Positions 1 through 7,128 of a DNA stretch of 22,056 nt are shown here, one piece after another; within the stretch, counting starts at the first letter, position 1; the number at the start of each line of letters is the position of its first letter. Origin of the DNA: JBOFEH01 sp051650265. Its GTDB lineage: Bacteria; Bacillota; Clostridia; Lachnospirales; Cellulosilyticaceae. Location of the stretch: the NCBI GenBank assembly GCA_051650265.1, contig JBOFIR010000117.1, positions 1 to 22,056 on the forward strand, written 5' to 3'. The translations under genes were made by a program, and so were the position numbers. The notes under the pieces are model-generated. The model saw only the letters and a program-made list of their open reading frames with translations. It made no database searches and was not told where the DNA came from.

Positions 1-119
1 GGTGCAAAAAGCTTTGCCTTGATGATCTTGAAGCCTTTTTGTTCGATACGGCTAATGATTTCTCCCATCAATCCTCTTGCTACGCCATCACTTTTGATCA
101 TGATAAATGTCCTCTCCAA
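1..119 (-). CDS. ndk: Nucleoside diphosphate kinase, N-terminal part (runs off window)
   Basis: This reading frame runs off the left edge and gives about 39 residues beginning LERTFIMIKSDGVARGLMGE and continuing with IISRIEQKGFKIIKAKLF. This matches the start of NDK, which moves the terminal phosphate between nucleoside tri- and diphosphates. The start is a TTG at 119, chosen because AAGGAG (128-133) lies 8 nt upstream and because the NDK consensus begins at this point; the next ATG (101) lies inside the conserved first beta strand. The family normally has a proline in 'IKPDGV'; here the codon is AGT, giving serine. The active-site histidine lies outside the window. It is divergent from murR and functionally unrelated to it. 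Family assignment is secure despite the truncation. Confidence 0.9.
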   Translation of the reverse strand, partial: MERTFIMIKSDGVARGLMGEIISRIEQKGFKIIKAKLFA

Positions 120-355
120 GCTGCTCACTCCTTAAACTAAGATTGTACTTAGCCGACTTTAAGCTATAGTATATAGTATTATTTTTCTACAAATATGTTT
201 AATAAAATACATGGTTTCTTATCTTTTTGTTTTTTAACCTATTTATTTTGTAGATCTACATATACTTTTGAGAGGTGTACTTATATATGTTTTTCTTGTT
301 TTATGTTACCTAATCTGCTACTTTATTGCTTAGTACATTTAGAAAGGATCTTACT
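120..355. promoter_or_regulatory. AT-rich divergent intergenic region between ndk and murR, with a 12-bp palindrome
   Basis: This 236-bp stretch has no convincing gene. It must hold the promoters of both ndk (minus) and murR (plus), but no -35/-10 pair stands out on either strand; several TATA-like boxes occur at 160-180 and 261-288. A perfect 12-bp palindrome, TGTAGATCTACA, lies at 249-260, about 95 bp before the murR start, and a related half-site (TCTACAAA, 187-194) lies towards ndk. It could be an operator, but the core is not similar to the TGAAATAAAG element found before murQ. Confidence 0.4.
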
Positions 356-1207
356 ATGAAACCTGTACTTATTCGGCTCAAAGAATATATGCGTAAAGCA
401 AGTGAGAGTGAAAAAGAAATTATAAACTATATCCTATCAAACCCTTCACTCATCACAAAATGTAGTGTACAACAACTCGCAAAAGAAACTTTCTCATCGC
501 CGTCAACTATCGTGCGATTATCTCGAAAAATTGGATTTGATGGCTTTAAAGAAATGAAAAAGGCACTGATCATCGAGCTCACACTACGTGATAAAGTGAC
601 TTTATCTGAAGAAAAAGAAATCATGCCCACAGATACAACCGAAACACTCATTGATAAGATGATCTACAAACACATCGTTTCCATAGAAGAAACACGTACA
701 CTGATTGATCCTGATGTGTTCAAACAATGCGTCAGCGCCTTGATGCAAGCACAGACCATCTATATTTTTGGGATAGGCTCCTCTTATCTTGTTGCTAAGG
801 ATCTTCAGCAAAAGCTCATGCGGGTCAATAAACCCTGTGTTGCCTTCGAAGACTATCATATGCAGATCTTGCAAGCGCGTAATATTTTGCCACAAGACCT
901 TGCTATCATCATCTCCTATTCAGGAGAAAGTAAAGAGATGGTACAGTGTAGTCAAATGATCCAAGCATCAGGTGTACCGAGTATCGCTATCACACGCTTT
1001 GGCAAATCACAAGTCGCTGAACTTGCAGACTACAACCTCTTTGTCACTGCCAATGAACCTCTTATCCGAAGCGGTGCTATGACTTCAAGAATCGCCCAGC
1101 TCTGCATGATTGATATGCTTTATCTTGCCTATATTCATAATTGTTATGAAGAGGCGTTCCAAAGTATACACAAAACCCATATTCATAAATCTACCGAAAA
1201 GGAGTAA
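356..1207 (+). CDS. murR: MurR/RpiR-family transcriptional regulator (HTH + SIS)
   Basis: A 283-residue protein with an N-terminal RpiR-type helix-turn-helix (about residues 1-77, including the SSPSTIVRLSRKIGFDGF recognition segment) and a C-terminal SIS phosphosugar-binding domain (about 110-250, starting near IYIFGIGSSYLVAKDL and including an IISYSGESKE loop). Such proteins usually sense a sugar phosphate; the neighbours mupG, murQ and EIIBC point to MurNAc-6-phosphate, as for E. coli MurR. I use the ATG at 356 because AGAAAGGA (341-348) lies 7 nt upstream; an in-frame TTG at 326 has no ribosome site. It is followed after 5 nt by mupG, so the two are probably co-transcribed. Whether it represses or activates cannot be told from sequence. 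Confidence 0.88.
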   Translation: MKPVLIRLKEYMRKASESEKEIINYILSNPSLITKCSVQQLAKETFSSPSTIVRLSRKIGFDGFKEMKKALIIELTLRDKVTLSEEKEIMPTDTTETLIDKMIYKHIVSIEETRTLIDPDVFKQCVSALMQAQTIYIFGIGSSYLVAKDLQQKLMRVNKPCVAFEDYHMQILQARNILPQDLAIIISYSGESKEMVQCSQMIQASGVPSIAITRFGKSQVAELADYNLFVTANEPLIRSGAMTSRIAQLCMIDMLYLAYIHNCYEEAFQSIHKTHIHKSTEKE

Positions 1208-1212
1208 TACCC

Positions 1213-2256
1213 ATGCTTAAATACCCATTAGGCTTTTCTGCCTATGTCTCTCATTTTGAATCGCAAAAGTCTTTTTTAGAAAGTCTCCCTCACCAAGAGG
1301 TCTTTATCTTTACCTCCTTACATATGCCAGAGGAAATGAATACCTCTTATGTCAGCCAGGTGTCTGACATGCTCTCTTGGCTCTCTTCACGCGGCTTCAA
1401 AGTGATTGGCGATATTTCTCGTCGTAGCCTTGAAGTCTTCGGTGCCTCTTCTATTTCAGAACTTGCCACACGCTTAGGCCTTCATATGGTTCGTATCGAC
1501 TATGGTTTTACACTTGATGAGATGATTGATGCCGCCAAATGCTATCCTCTGGTATTTAATGCCTCTACCGTAGATCTTGCATCTGCCCAAGCTATTTTGG
1601 ATGCCTCTGGCAAGGTGATGGCTATTCACAACTTCTATCCTAGAGAACATACCGGTCTCTCCATGAGACAATTCCGCGAGATCAACCATAAACTCCATAA
1701 CATTGGTATCGATGTCCTTGCATTCGTTCCCAATCACAAGACCAGCCGTGGCCCAGTATATGCAGGACTCCCTACAGTGGAGCATACTCGCTATCAGAAC
1801 CCTTGGTTAAGCTATCTCGAACTTTCACAAGAAGATGCTCTAGACGGTCTCTTATTTGCAGATCTCGCTATGGATATTCAAGACTTAGATGCTATCATGA
1901 CCTACGAAAAAGAACGTGTGATCACACTTCCAACGGACTTTGAAGCATCTTACAATCATCTTATAGGGCAAACTTATACGATCCGCATTGATTCCCCTGA
2001 TGCCTTGCTACGTCTTCAAGAATCACGTGAATTTGCAACACCTGGTGAGTGTATTGCGCCTTACAATACACTCGCACGTCCTATTGGTGCCATTACCTGT
2101 GACAATATGCACTATGGCCGCTACTCTGGTGAAATCCAGATTCTAAAAGAAGGCTTACCGCTTGATTACCGTGTCAATGTAATCGGTAGCCTTCAAAAAG
2201 ACTATCTTGATTTATGTCACTTTGTTCCTAATGGTTCAAAAATACGTTTCAAATAG
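1213..2256 (+). CDS. mupG: 6-phospho-N-acetylmuramidase (MupG/DUF871 family)
   Basis: A 347-residue protein of the former DUF871 family. Recognisable stretches are an N-terminal TIM-barrel strand ending in FTSLHMPEE (about 33-41), a VIGDIS segment, VRIDYGF, NASTVD, HNFYPREHTGLS and the GPVYAGLPTVEHTR segment near the barrel end; the last roughly 110 residues form the family's cyclophilin-like C-terminal domain. By homology with Staphylococcus aureus MupG it would hydrolyse cytoplasmic MurNAc-6P-GlcNAc, made by PTS import of the cell-wall disaccharide, into MurNAc-6P and GlcNAc. No signal peptide is visible, as expected. AAAAGGAG, overlapping the end of murR, is its ribosome site, so translation is probably coupled. 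The presence of murQ and EIIBC downstream strongly supports the role. Confidence 0.88.
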   Translation: MLKYPLGFSAYVSHFESQKSFLESLPHQEVFIFTSLHMPEEMNTSYVSQVSDMLSWLSSRGFKVIGDISRRSLEVFGASSISELATRLGLHMVRIDYGFTLDEMIDAAKCYPLVFNASTVDLASAQAILDASGKVMAIHNFYPREHTGLSMRQFREINHKLHNIGIDVLAFVPNHKTSRGPVYAGLPTVEHTRYQNPWLSYLELSQEDALDGLLFADLAMDIQDLDAIMTYEKERVITLPTDFEASYNHLIGQTYTIRIDSPDALLRLQESREFATPGECIAPYNTLARPIGAITCDNMHYGRYSGEIQILKEGLPLDYRVNVIGSLQKDYLDLCHFVPNGSKIRFK

Positions 2257-2340
2257 TCTTGTGATTTTTACTAGTTAATCAAATTCGCTTTAAAATTATT
2301 TATAAATATTTCACAAAACATTTTCAAAAGGTCTATTTCG

Positions 2341-2380
2341 TGGCATATTATGAAATAAAGTTTCATAATATGCCATTTTT
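2341..2380 (+). repeat. Perfect 15-bp inverted repeat with 5-nt loop plus T-run: operator and/or terminator
   Basis: Arms at 2341-2355 and 2361-2375 are exact reverse complements (TGGCATATTATGAAA / TTTCATAATATGCCA) around TAAAG, followed by five T (2376-2380). The shape would allow a rho-independent terminator for murR-mupG, but the stem is AT-rich. The central TGAAATAAAGTTTCA is also a typical dyad operator, and its first ten bases recur exactly on the murQ promoter at 2383-2392. I favour a regulator-binding site with possible terminator activity; the regulator would most simply be the adjacent murR product. Confidence 0.7.
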
Positions 2381-2381
2381 A

Positions 2382-2410
2382 TTGAAATAAAGTACCACTC
2401 CCTCTACAAT
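2382..2410 (+). promoter_or_regulatory. Probable murQ-PTS promoter overlapping a partial operator copy
   Basis: TTGAAA (2382-2387) and TACAAT (2405-2410) are separated by exactly 17 bp and would start transcription about 25 nt before the murQ ATG. The sequence TGAAATAAAG at 2383-2392 overlaps the -35 box and repeats the left core of the palindrome at 2351-2360, offset by 32 bp, about three helix turns. This arrangement suggests control of the murQ operon by one protein bound at two sites on the same face of the DNA. Confidence 0.65.
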
Positions 2411-2442
2411 AAGCTTATCACAAAGCACGAAGGAGACTTGAT

Positions 2443-3336
2443 ATGCTAGAACTTAAAAACATGACAACAGAAACAAGAAATCCTAGAACATTAGAACTTG
2501 ACGCAATGTCAACTCAAGATATATTAAAAGTAATGAACGAAGAAGATCAAAAAGTAGCACTTGCTGTACGCGAGGCACTTCCTGAAATAGAGAAAGCTGT
2601 AGAAGCAATTGCTGCTTCACTTAGAAAAGGTGGTAGACTCATCTACGCTGGCGCTGGAACAAGCGGACGTATCGGTTTATTAGATGCTGTAGAATGTCCT
2701 CCTACTTTTGGTACACACCCAGATCAAGTGGTTGGTCTAATCGCTGGCGGTGAAAAAGCTTTCATCAAAGCTGTAGAAGGTGCTGAAGATAGCCGTGAAC
2801 TTGGTGTAAATGACCTCAAAGCAATCAATCTTACTGCTGATGATACTGTAGTAGGTATTGCAGCAAGTGGTAGAACACCATATGTAATCGCTGCTCTTGA
2901 ATACGCAAATGAAATCGGTGCTTCTACTGTAGCTGTAGCATGTAACAAAAACTCAGCTGTAGGTGCTGTCGCACAGATCGCTATCGAAGTTGTAAACGGA
3001 CCAGAAGTATTAACAGGCTCAACACGTCTCAAATCAGGTACTTCACAAAAACTTATCGCAAACATGCTGTCAACAGTATCTATGATCCGTGTTGGAAAAG
3101 CATACAAAAACCTCATGGTAGACGTACAACAAACAAATGAAAAACTTGTGGTACGAGCGCAAAACATCGTGATGGAAGCAACAGGATGTGAACGTGACCT
3201 TGCTAAAGAAAAACTTGAAATCGCAGAAGGTAATGCAAAACTTGCTATCACAATGATCTTACTTGGTTGTGATAAAGAAGAAGCTGTAAATCGTCTTGAA
3301 AAAGCTGCTGGACACGTAAGAGCAGCAATCAACTAA
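2443..3336 (+). CDS. murQ: N-acetylmuramic acid 6-phosphate etherase
   Basis: A 297-residue SIS-domain protein with all the family's signature segments: TTETRNP at the N-terminus (8-14), the AGAGTSGRIGLLDAVECPPT loop (69-88), GLIAGGEKA, and a SGRTPYV loop. E84 and E115 fall where the E. coli enzyme has its catalytic glutamates (83 and 114). MurQ removes the lactyl ether from MurNAc-6P to give GlcNAc-6P and D-lactate in the cytoplasm. The ATG at 2443 has AAGGAG at 2430-2435, 7 nt upstream; an in-frame ATG at 2461 (residue 7) lacks a ribosome site. The EIIBC gene follows after 40 nt. Length matches the family. Confidence 0.96.
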   Translation: MLELKNMTTETRNPRTLELDAMSTQDILKVMNEEDQKVALAVREALPEIEKAVEAIAASLRKGGRLIYAGAGTSGRIGLLDAVECPPTFGTHPDQVVGLIAGGEKAFIKAVEGAEDSRELGVNDLKAINLTADDTVVGIAASGRTPYVIAALEYANEIGASTVAVACNKNSAVGAVAQIAIEVVNGPEVLTGSTRLKSGTSQKLIANMLSTVSMIRVGKAYKNLMVDVQQTNEKLVVRAQNIVMEATGCERDLAKEKLEIAEGNAKLAITMILLGCDKEEAVNRLEKAAGHVRAAIN

Positions 3337-3376
3337 TCATAGAATCTAAAATTGACTAGAATGTGAGGACTTAACT

Positions 3377-4828
3377 ATGAGTAACAATGAATTATTGGCT
3401 AAAATAGTTGAACTACTTGGTGGGCATAATAATATCGCTACTGTAGAAAACTGTATGACAAGACTTCGTCTTGAAGTAAATGATGCGTCACTAGTAGATA
3501 GCGATGCACTTAAGAAGGTACCTGGTGTACTTGGCTATGTAGAAGAAGGTACTTCTAAACAAATTATCGTAGGACCTGGTAAATCAAAAAAACTTGCTGA
3601 TTTACTTAAAGAAGAAATGAAATCTGGTGGCGCTACGCCAAACAAACCAGCTCAAAATAAACAAGAGGTTGGTAACTGGGAAGAAAACAAAGCTGCTCTT
3701 AAAGGCAAGCAAAAACAAAGCAAACTCAAAGATTCTCTTAAAATAATCGGTGAGATCTTCATCCCACTTCTTCCAGCTATCATGGCTGCAGGGATCTTAA
3801 ATGGTTTTGCTGGTCTGATCGCCAACTTACAAACTGCTGGTACACTTCCTGTATCAACAATGTGGGAATCTATTAGATTAATCTTCTCACTCATCGGTGG
3901 TGGATTCTTATCTTACTTTGCAATCTTTACAGGTCTCAATGCAGCAAAACAATTTGGTGCAACACCAGCCTTAGGTGGTATGCTTGGTGCGATGTCTATC
4001 ATGCCAGCAATCGATGATATCTCTAGACTCTTCGGTTTATTTGATGAAGCATCTCCACTTAACTCTATCCTTAGAAACGGTAAAGGTGGGGTAATCGGTG
4101 TCATCATCGGTGTATTCATCCTAGCTAAAGTTGAAAAAGCAGTTCGTAAGAGAACACCAGACGTGCTTGACTTAATCGTTACACCAATCGTAACATTACT
4201 CATCACAACAATCATCTTCGTATTTGCGATTATGCCAATCTCAGGTGTTGCTTCAGACTTACTCATTAGTGGTCTTAACGTTCTAATTAACTCAACAAAT
4301 CCTATCGTAAGTGTCATCTCAGGATTTGTACTTGCAGCATTATTCTTACCAATGGTACTCCTTGGTCTTCACCATGGACTTATTCCAATCTATGCTGTAC
4401 AGCTTGAGACAATGGGTGGTGTATCACTCTTCCCTGTACTTGCTATGGCAGGTGCTGGTCAAGTAGGTGCTGCAATCGCAATCTACTTCAAAGCAAAACG
4501 CGTAGGTAATATGAACCTTCAACAAATCATCGCTGGTGCACTTCCAGCTGGTATCCTTGGAATTGGTGAACCTCTGATCTACGGTGTTACACTTCCTCTT
4601 GGAAAACCATTTATCACAGCTGGTATCGGTGCTGGATTTGGTGGGGCGTATGTGATGCTTACAAAAGTAATGTCTACAGCATGGGGTCCATCAGGACTTG
4701 TTGCCGTACCACTGATGCAACCAAGTTCAATTGTGAACTTCATCATTGGGATCACAATCGCTTATGTAGGTGGTTACCTTGTAACACAATTCTTCATGAA
4801 AGATTCTGACCTTAATAAGGCAGCCTAA
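3377..4828 (+). CDS. murP: PTS EIIBC component, probable MurNAc (or MurNAc-GlcNAc) permease
   Basis: A 483-residue fusion of an N-terminal EIIB domain (about 1-85) with the phospho-accepting cysteine C26 in ENCMTRLR, a charged linker rich in Lys, Gln and Asn (about 85-118), and a multi-spanning EIIC domain (about 120-475) of the glucose/sucrose superfamily, with the LGLHHGLIPIY segment and the GIGEPLIYGV motif (395-404). It would import its sugar while phosphorylating it. There is no EIIA domain, as in MurP, so phosphate must come from a separate glucose-type EIIA. Coupling to murQ and mupG points to MurNAc or its disaccharide; other amino sugars or a glucoside cannot be excluded by sequence alone. 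GTGAGGAC sits 6 nt before the ATG. A strong terminator follows. Confidence 0.85.
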   Translation: MSNNELLAKIVELLGGHNNIATVENCMTRLRLEVNDASLVDSDALKKVPGVLGYVEEGTSKQIIVGPGKSKKLADLLKEEMKSGGATPNKPAQNKQEVGNWEENKAALKGKQKQSKLKDSLKIIGEIFIPLLPAIMAAGILNGFAGLIANLQTAGTLPVSTMWESIRLIFSLIGGGFLSYFAIFTGLNAAKQFGATPALGGMLGAMSIMPAIDDISRLFGLFDEASPLNSILRNGKGGVIGVIIGVFILAKVEKAVRKRTPDVLDLIVTPIVTLLITTIIFVFAIMPISGVASDLLISGLNVLINSTNPIVSVISGFVLAALFLPMVLLGLHHGLIPIYAVQLETMGGVSLFPVLAMAGAGQVGAAIAIYFKAKRVGNMNLQQIIAGALPAGILGIGEPLIYGVTLPLGKPFITAGIGAGFGGAYVMLTKVMSTAWGPSGLVAVPLMQPSSIVNFIIGITIAYVGGYLVTQFFMKDSDLNKAA

Positions 4829-4835
4829 ATAAAAC

Positions 4836-4872
4836 AAAAAAGGAGAAAAGCACTATGCTTTTCTCCTTTTTT
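4836..4872. terminator. Bidirectional rho-independent terminator between the Mur locus and sfsA
   Basis: A 17-bp perfect stem (4836-4852 with 4856-4872) around a 3-nt loop, with A6 on one side and T6 on the other. It lies 8 nt after the EIIBC stop and 42 nt beyond the sfsA stop on the opposite strand, so it can serve both converging units. Confidence 0.9.
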
Positions 4873-4913
4873 ATTTATGGAATTATTTTTGTTTCGCTAT
4901 TTCCTATGATTAT

Positions 4914-5612
4914 CTAGAGTCTTACTTCTATAGGACGATTTAATTCAATGCCATCTAGCTCAACAACTGTATCATAAGCAAGAATCGTTACACCTGCTTT
5001 TTGTGCCTCTCTGAGTGCATCCCCAAAAGCCTTATGCGTCGCATCATTTGGCTCAAAGTGCTTAACGCCCGCCATCTGAACCACAAATAAAACATAGGCT
5101 TTATAGCCTTCCTTGACCGATTCCATCAGTTCATAAATATGTTTTTTGCCACGTTCAGTCGGCGCATCTGGAAATCTCACCACGCCACCATCCTCAAGTG
5201 TGACACCTTTGACCTCTATGAATGCCTTCTGCTCACCTGCTTCTACATAAACATCAAATCTTGAATTGCCGTAGGTATACTCGCCTTTGATCAAAGTCAG
5301 CTCACCTTCGATTCCTGGCAATTCTAGCTTCCCATTTCTCAGCGCCTCATAACATACTTTGTTCGGCACTTGAGAATCCATATTAATCAGACGTTCTCCT
5401 TTTTGCACAGCAATGAGGGAGTAATTTGTCTTACGCTTTGGATTATCATCATATTGCAAATATACTGTTACTCCTGGGATGAGGAGTTCTCTACATTTCC
5501 CTGTGTTTTTCACATGGGCAATGACTTCCTCCCCATCTAATAAACAATGTGCAATAAAACGATTTGGTCTTTCTAGAAAAGTTGCTTTTCTCATATTGTC
5601 ATAGTGAATCAT
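4914..5612 (-). CDS. sfsA: SfsA family protein (sugar fermentation stimulation)
   Basis: A 232-residue protein with the SfsA hallmarks ATFLERPNRFIAHC near the N-terminus, HVKNTGKCRELLIPG, the nuclease-like core segments NSRFDVYVE and AFIEVKGVTLE, and FPDAPTERGKKHIYEL. The family has an OB-like N-terminal part and a restriction-endonuclease-like fold with Asp, Glu and Lys residues; E. coli SfsA has been linked to maltose gene expression and DNA binding, but its biochemical role is unsettled. The start at 5612 fits the usual family N-terminus and has GGAGG 12 nt upstream, a rather long gap; an ATG at residue 7 has no ribosome site. It lies 33 nt after the GDSL hydrolase gene and is probably co-transcribed with it. 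Confidence 0.93.
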   Translation of the reverse strand: MIHYDNMRKATFLERPNRFIAHCLLDGEEVIAHVKNTGKCRELLIPGVTVYLQYDDNPKRKTNYSLIAVQKGERLINMDSQVPNKVCYEALRNGKLELPGIEGELTLIKGEYTYGNSRFDVYVEAGEQKAFIEVKGVTLEDGGVVRFPDAPTERGKKHIYELMESVKEGYKAYVLFVVQMAGVKHFEPNDATHKAFGDALREAQKAGVTILAYDTVVELDGIELNRPIEVRL

Positions 5613-5645
5613 CTGTCTTTTGTGCCTCCATCTCTAGTCTTTGTT

Positions 5646-6299
5646 TTACTTTGCCTCTATCACTTCCAAGATCTTATGTGCAAGAAGTGTATGTCCAATC
5701 ACATTAGGGTGTATACGGTCCCAACAGATCGTCATTGGATGTGTATCTTCCAAAACCTTATCAAATGCAGCCTGCGTATCTACAAAATAGAGTTGATATT
5801 CTTTAGCAAGTCTTGTACAAACACGCCCATAGGCATCCATCTCCTGACGCATCGGATCTACAAGGTTTGACTCAATAAAGTATGGTGTCATCACAATAAT
5901 ATTCTTTGTAATAGGTAGTGTACGCTCAATCATCTCACGCATATACTTTTCATAATCTGTGACATTGCCATGTAAAGATTTGATATGTGGTGCATCAAAT
6001 ACACGCCATACATCATTGATGCCTATCATAATGCTCACCCACTCTGGCTTATAAGCCAGAACATCCTCTTCCCATCTTGCCACAAGATCCTTTGCTTGAT
6101 GACCAGATGTACCTTTATTAATCACTCTCACCCCCACCCCAGGATGAAATGCTCCCAGGTAACCTCTTACCAGCTCCACATACCCATTTCCCCATGGGCC
6201 CGAAAAACAACTAATATCTTCCCCTTCTGGTTGCTTTCTCCCACAGTCTGTGACGGAATCACCAATCATGATCCATGTACTATTTTTTTCAATTAACAT
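5646..6299 (-). CDS. GDSL/SGNH-family esterase or acylhydrolase
   Basis: A 217-residue protein with the complete SGNH catalytic set: GDSVTD (13-18, nucleophile S15), G64 in NKGTSGH, N95 in GIND, and D194/H197 in DRIHPN. No signal peptide or membrane segment is visible, so it should be cytoplasmic. Relatives remove acetyl or acyl groups from sugars or lipids; the window's sugar enzymes make carbohydrate deacetylation plausible but that is inference. The start is set at the ATG at 6299, which has GGAGG 8 nt upstream, instead of the upstream in-frame ATG at 6338. It precedes sfsA. Confidence 0.85.
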   Translation of the reverse strand: MLIEKNSTWIMIGDSVTDCGRKQPEGEDISCFSGPWGNGYVELVRGYLGAFHPGVGVRVINKGTSGHQAKDLVARWEEDVLAYKPEWVSIMIGINDVWRVFDAPHIKSLHGNVTDYEKYMREMIERTLPITKNIIVMTPYFIESNLVDPMRQEMDAYGRVCTRLAKEYQLYFVDTQAAFDKVLEDTHPMTICWDRIHPNVIGHTLLAHKILEVIEAK

Positions 6300-6394
6300 A
6301 ACAATCGCCTCCATACCCCTAAAAATATAATATATCACTCTTTTAAAGATAAACTCATTTTATACACTTGTCTATATCATAGATTTAAGATGCA

Positions 6395-6424
6395 GCAAAA
6401 AAATAAGAGCTTCCAAAGAAGCTC
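6395..6424 (-). terminator. Rho-independent terminator of the ABC/peptidase operon
   Basis: On the minus strand a GAGCTTC/GAAGCTC stem with a TTTG loop (6407-6424) is followed by TTATTTTTTTG. It starts 3 nt after the M50 peptidase stop codon, closing the four-gene unit that begins at 10135. Confidence 0.82.
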
Positions 6425-6427
6425 CTA

Positions 6428-7069
6428 TTATAAACCTAATACCATACTGACTATTGCCCACATTCCATCATAAATGTGACTATTGAGGAAGTTGAGTGGT
6501 ACACTCAGCACACCTAACCATAGCAATGCCATTAGAATAAAATACCCATAACGCTCATATTGCATGTATTTAAAATACTGCCCTTCTGGTAATACTGCCC
6601 CAAGAATCTTAGAACCGTCGAGTGGCGGAAATGGAATGAGGTTAAATACACCTAATCCTAGATTAATAATTGTGGTATAGCTAAAGAACTGGAATACATA
6701 GTAAATTCCCTTACCACCATACCCTCCTGTAACTTTCAGGATCACACCAGATATCAAAAGGCTTATAAATGCAATGATAAAGTTCATCATTGGACCTGCA
6801 AGAGACACCAGTACCATCCCCCTCTTACGGTTCTTGTAATAATAAGGATTGACCGGTACAGGCTTTGCCCATCCAAAGTGAAATAAAATCAGGCACAATG
6901 TCCCTACCAAATCAAGATGTGCTAATGGGTTCAGTGATAAACGTCCATTTGCCTTAGCTGTAGGATCACCTAACTTATAAGACATATAGCCATGGGCTAA
7001 TTCATGCATCGATATGGCAATCAGTACTGCTGGTAATGTATAAAGTAATTCTTCTATGTTGAGATTCAT
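6428..7069 (-). CDS. Site-2 protease-like M50 membrane zinc peptidase
   Basis: A 213-residue integral membrane protein with the zinc motif HELAH (22-26) in the first transmembrane helix and the second metal-ligand motif NLIPFPPLDGSKIL (143-156, D151) in a later helix. Both belong to the compact YwhC/Rip-like branch of family M50, which lacks PDZ domains. Such enzymes cleave substrates within or next to the membrane; the substrate here is unknown. About five to six membrane segments are visible. The start at 7069 is preceded by GGAGGGG with 7 nt spacing; the frame is open further upstream into the preceding gene's end, but that part reads as non-family sequence. It is last in an operon with an S51 peptidase and an ABC transporter. 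Confidence 0.9.
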   Translation of the reverse strand: MNLNIEELLYTLPAVLIAISMHELAHGYMSYKLGDPTAKANGRLSLNPLAHLDLVGTLCLILFHFGWAKPVPVNPYYYKNRKRGMVLVSLAGPMMNFIIAFISLLISGVILKVTGGYGGKGIYYVFQFFSYTTIINLGLGVFNLIPFPPLDGSKILGAVLPEGQYFKYMQYERYGYFILMALLWLGVLSVPLNFLNSHIYDGMWAIVSMVLGL

Positions 7070-7128
7070 ATGCTCACCCCTCCTACCTCTATTATAGCCA
7101 CATTTCCAAGGGACTAAAAAGCTTTTTA

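Noticed and set aside
326..355. TTG start extending the murR-type regulator by 10 residues
   Set aside because: No ribosome site before 326, while AGAAAGGA sits 7 nt before the ATG at 356, and family similarity starts there.
2724..3332. Open frame of 202 codons on the minus strand across murQ
   Set aside because: It lies wholly opposite a securely identified gene, has a Ser/Ala/Thr-rich composition typical of antisense frames, and no ribosome site or family match.
5604..6296. Plus-strand open frames opposite the sfsA/GDSL genes
   Set aside because: Their translations are Cys/His/Ile-rich without recognisable domains, and the minus-strand genes have full catalytic motifs.
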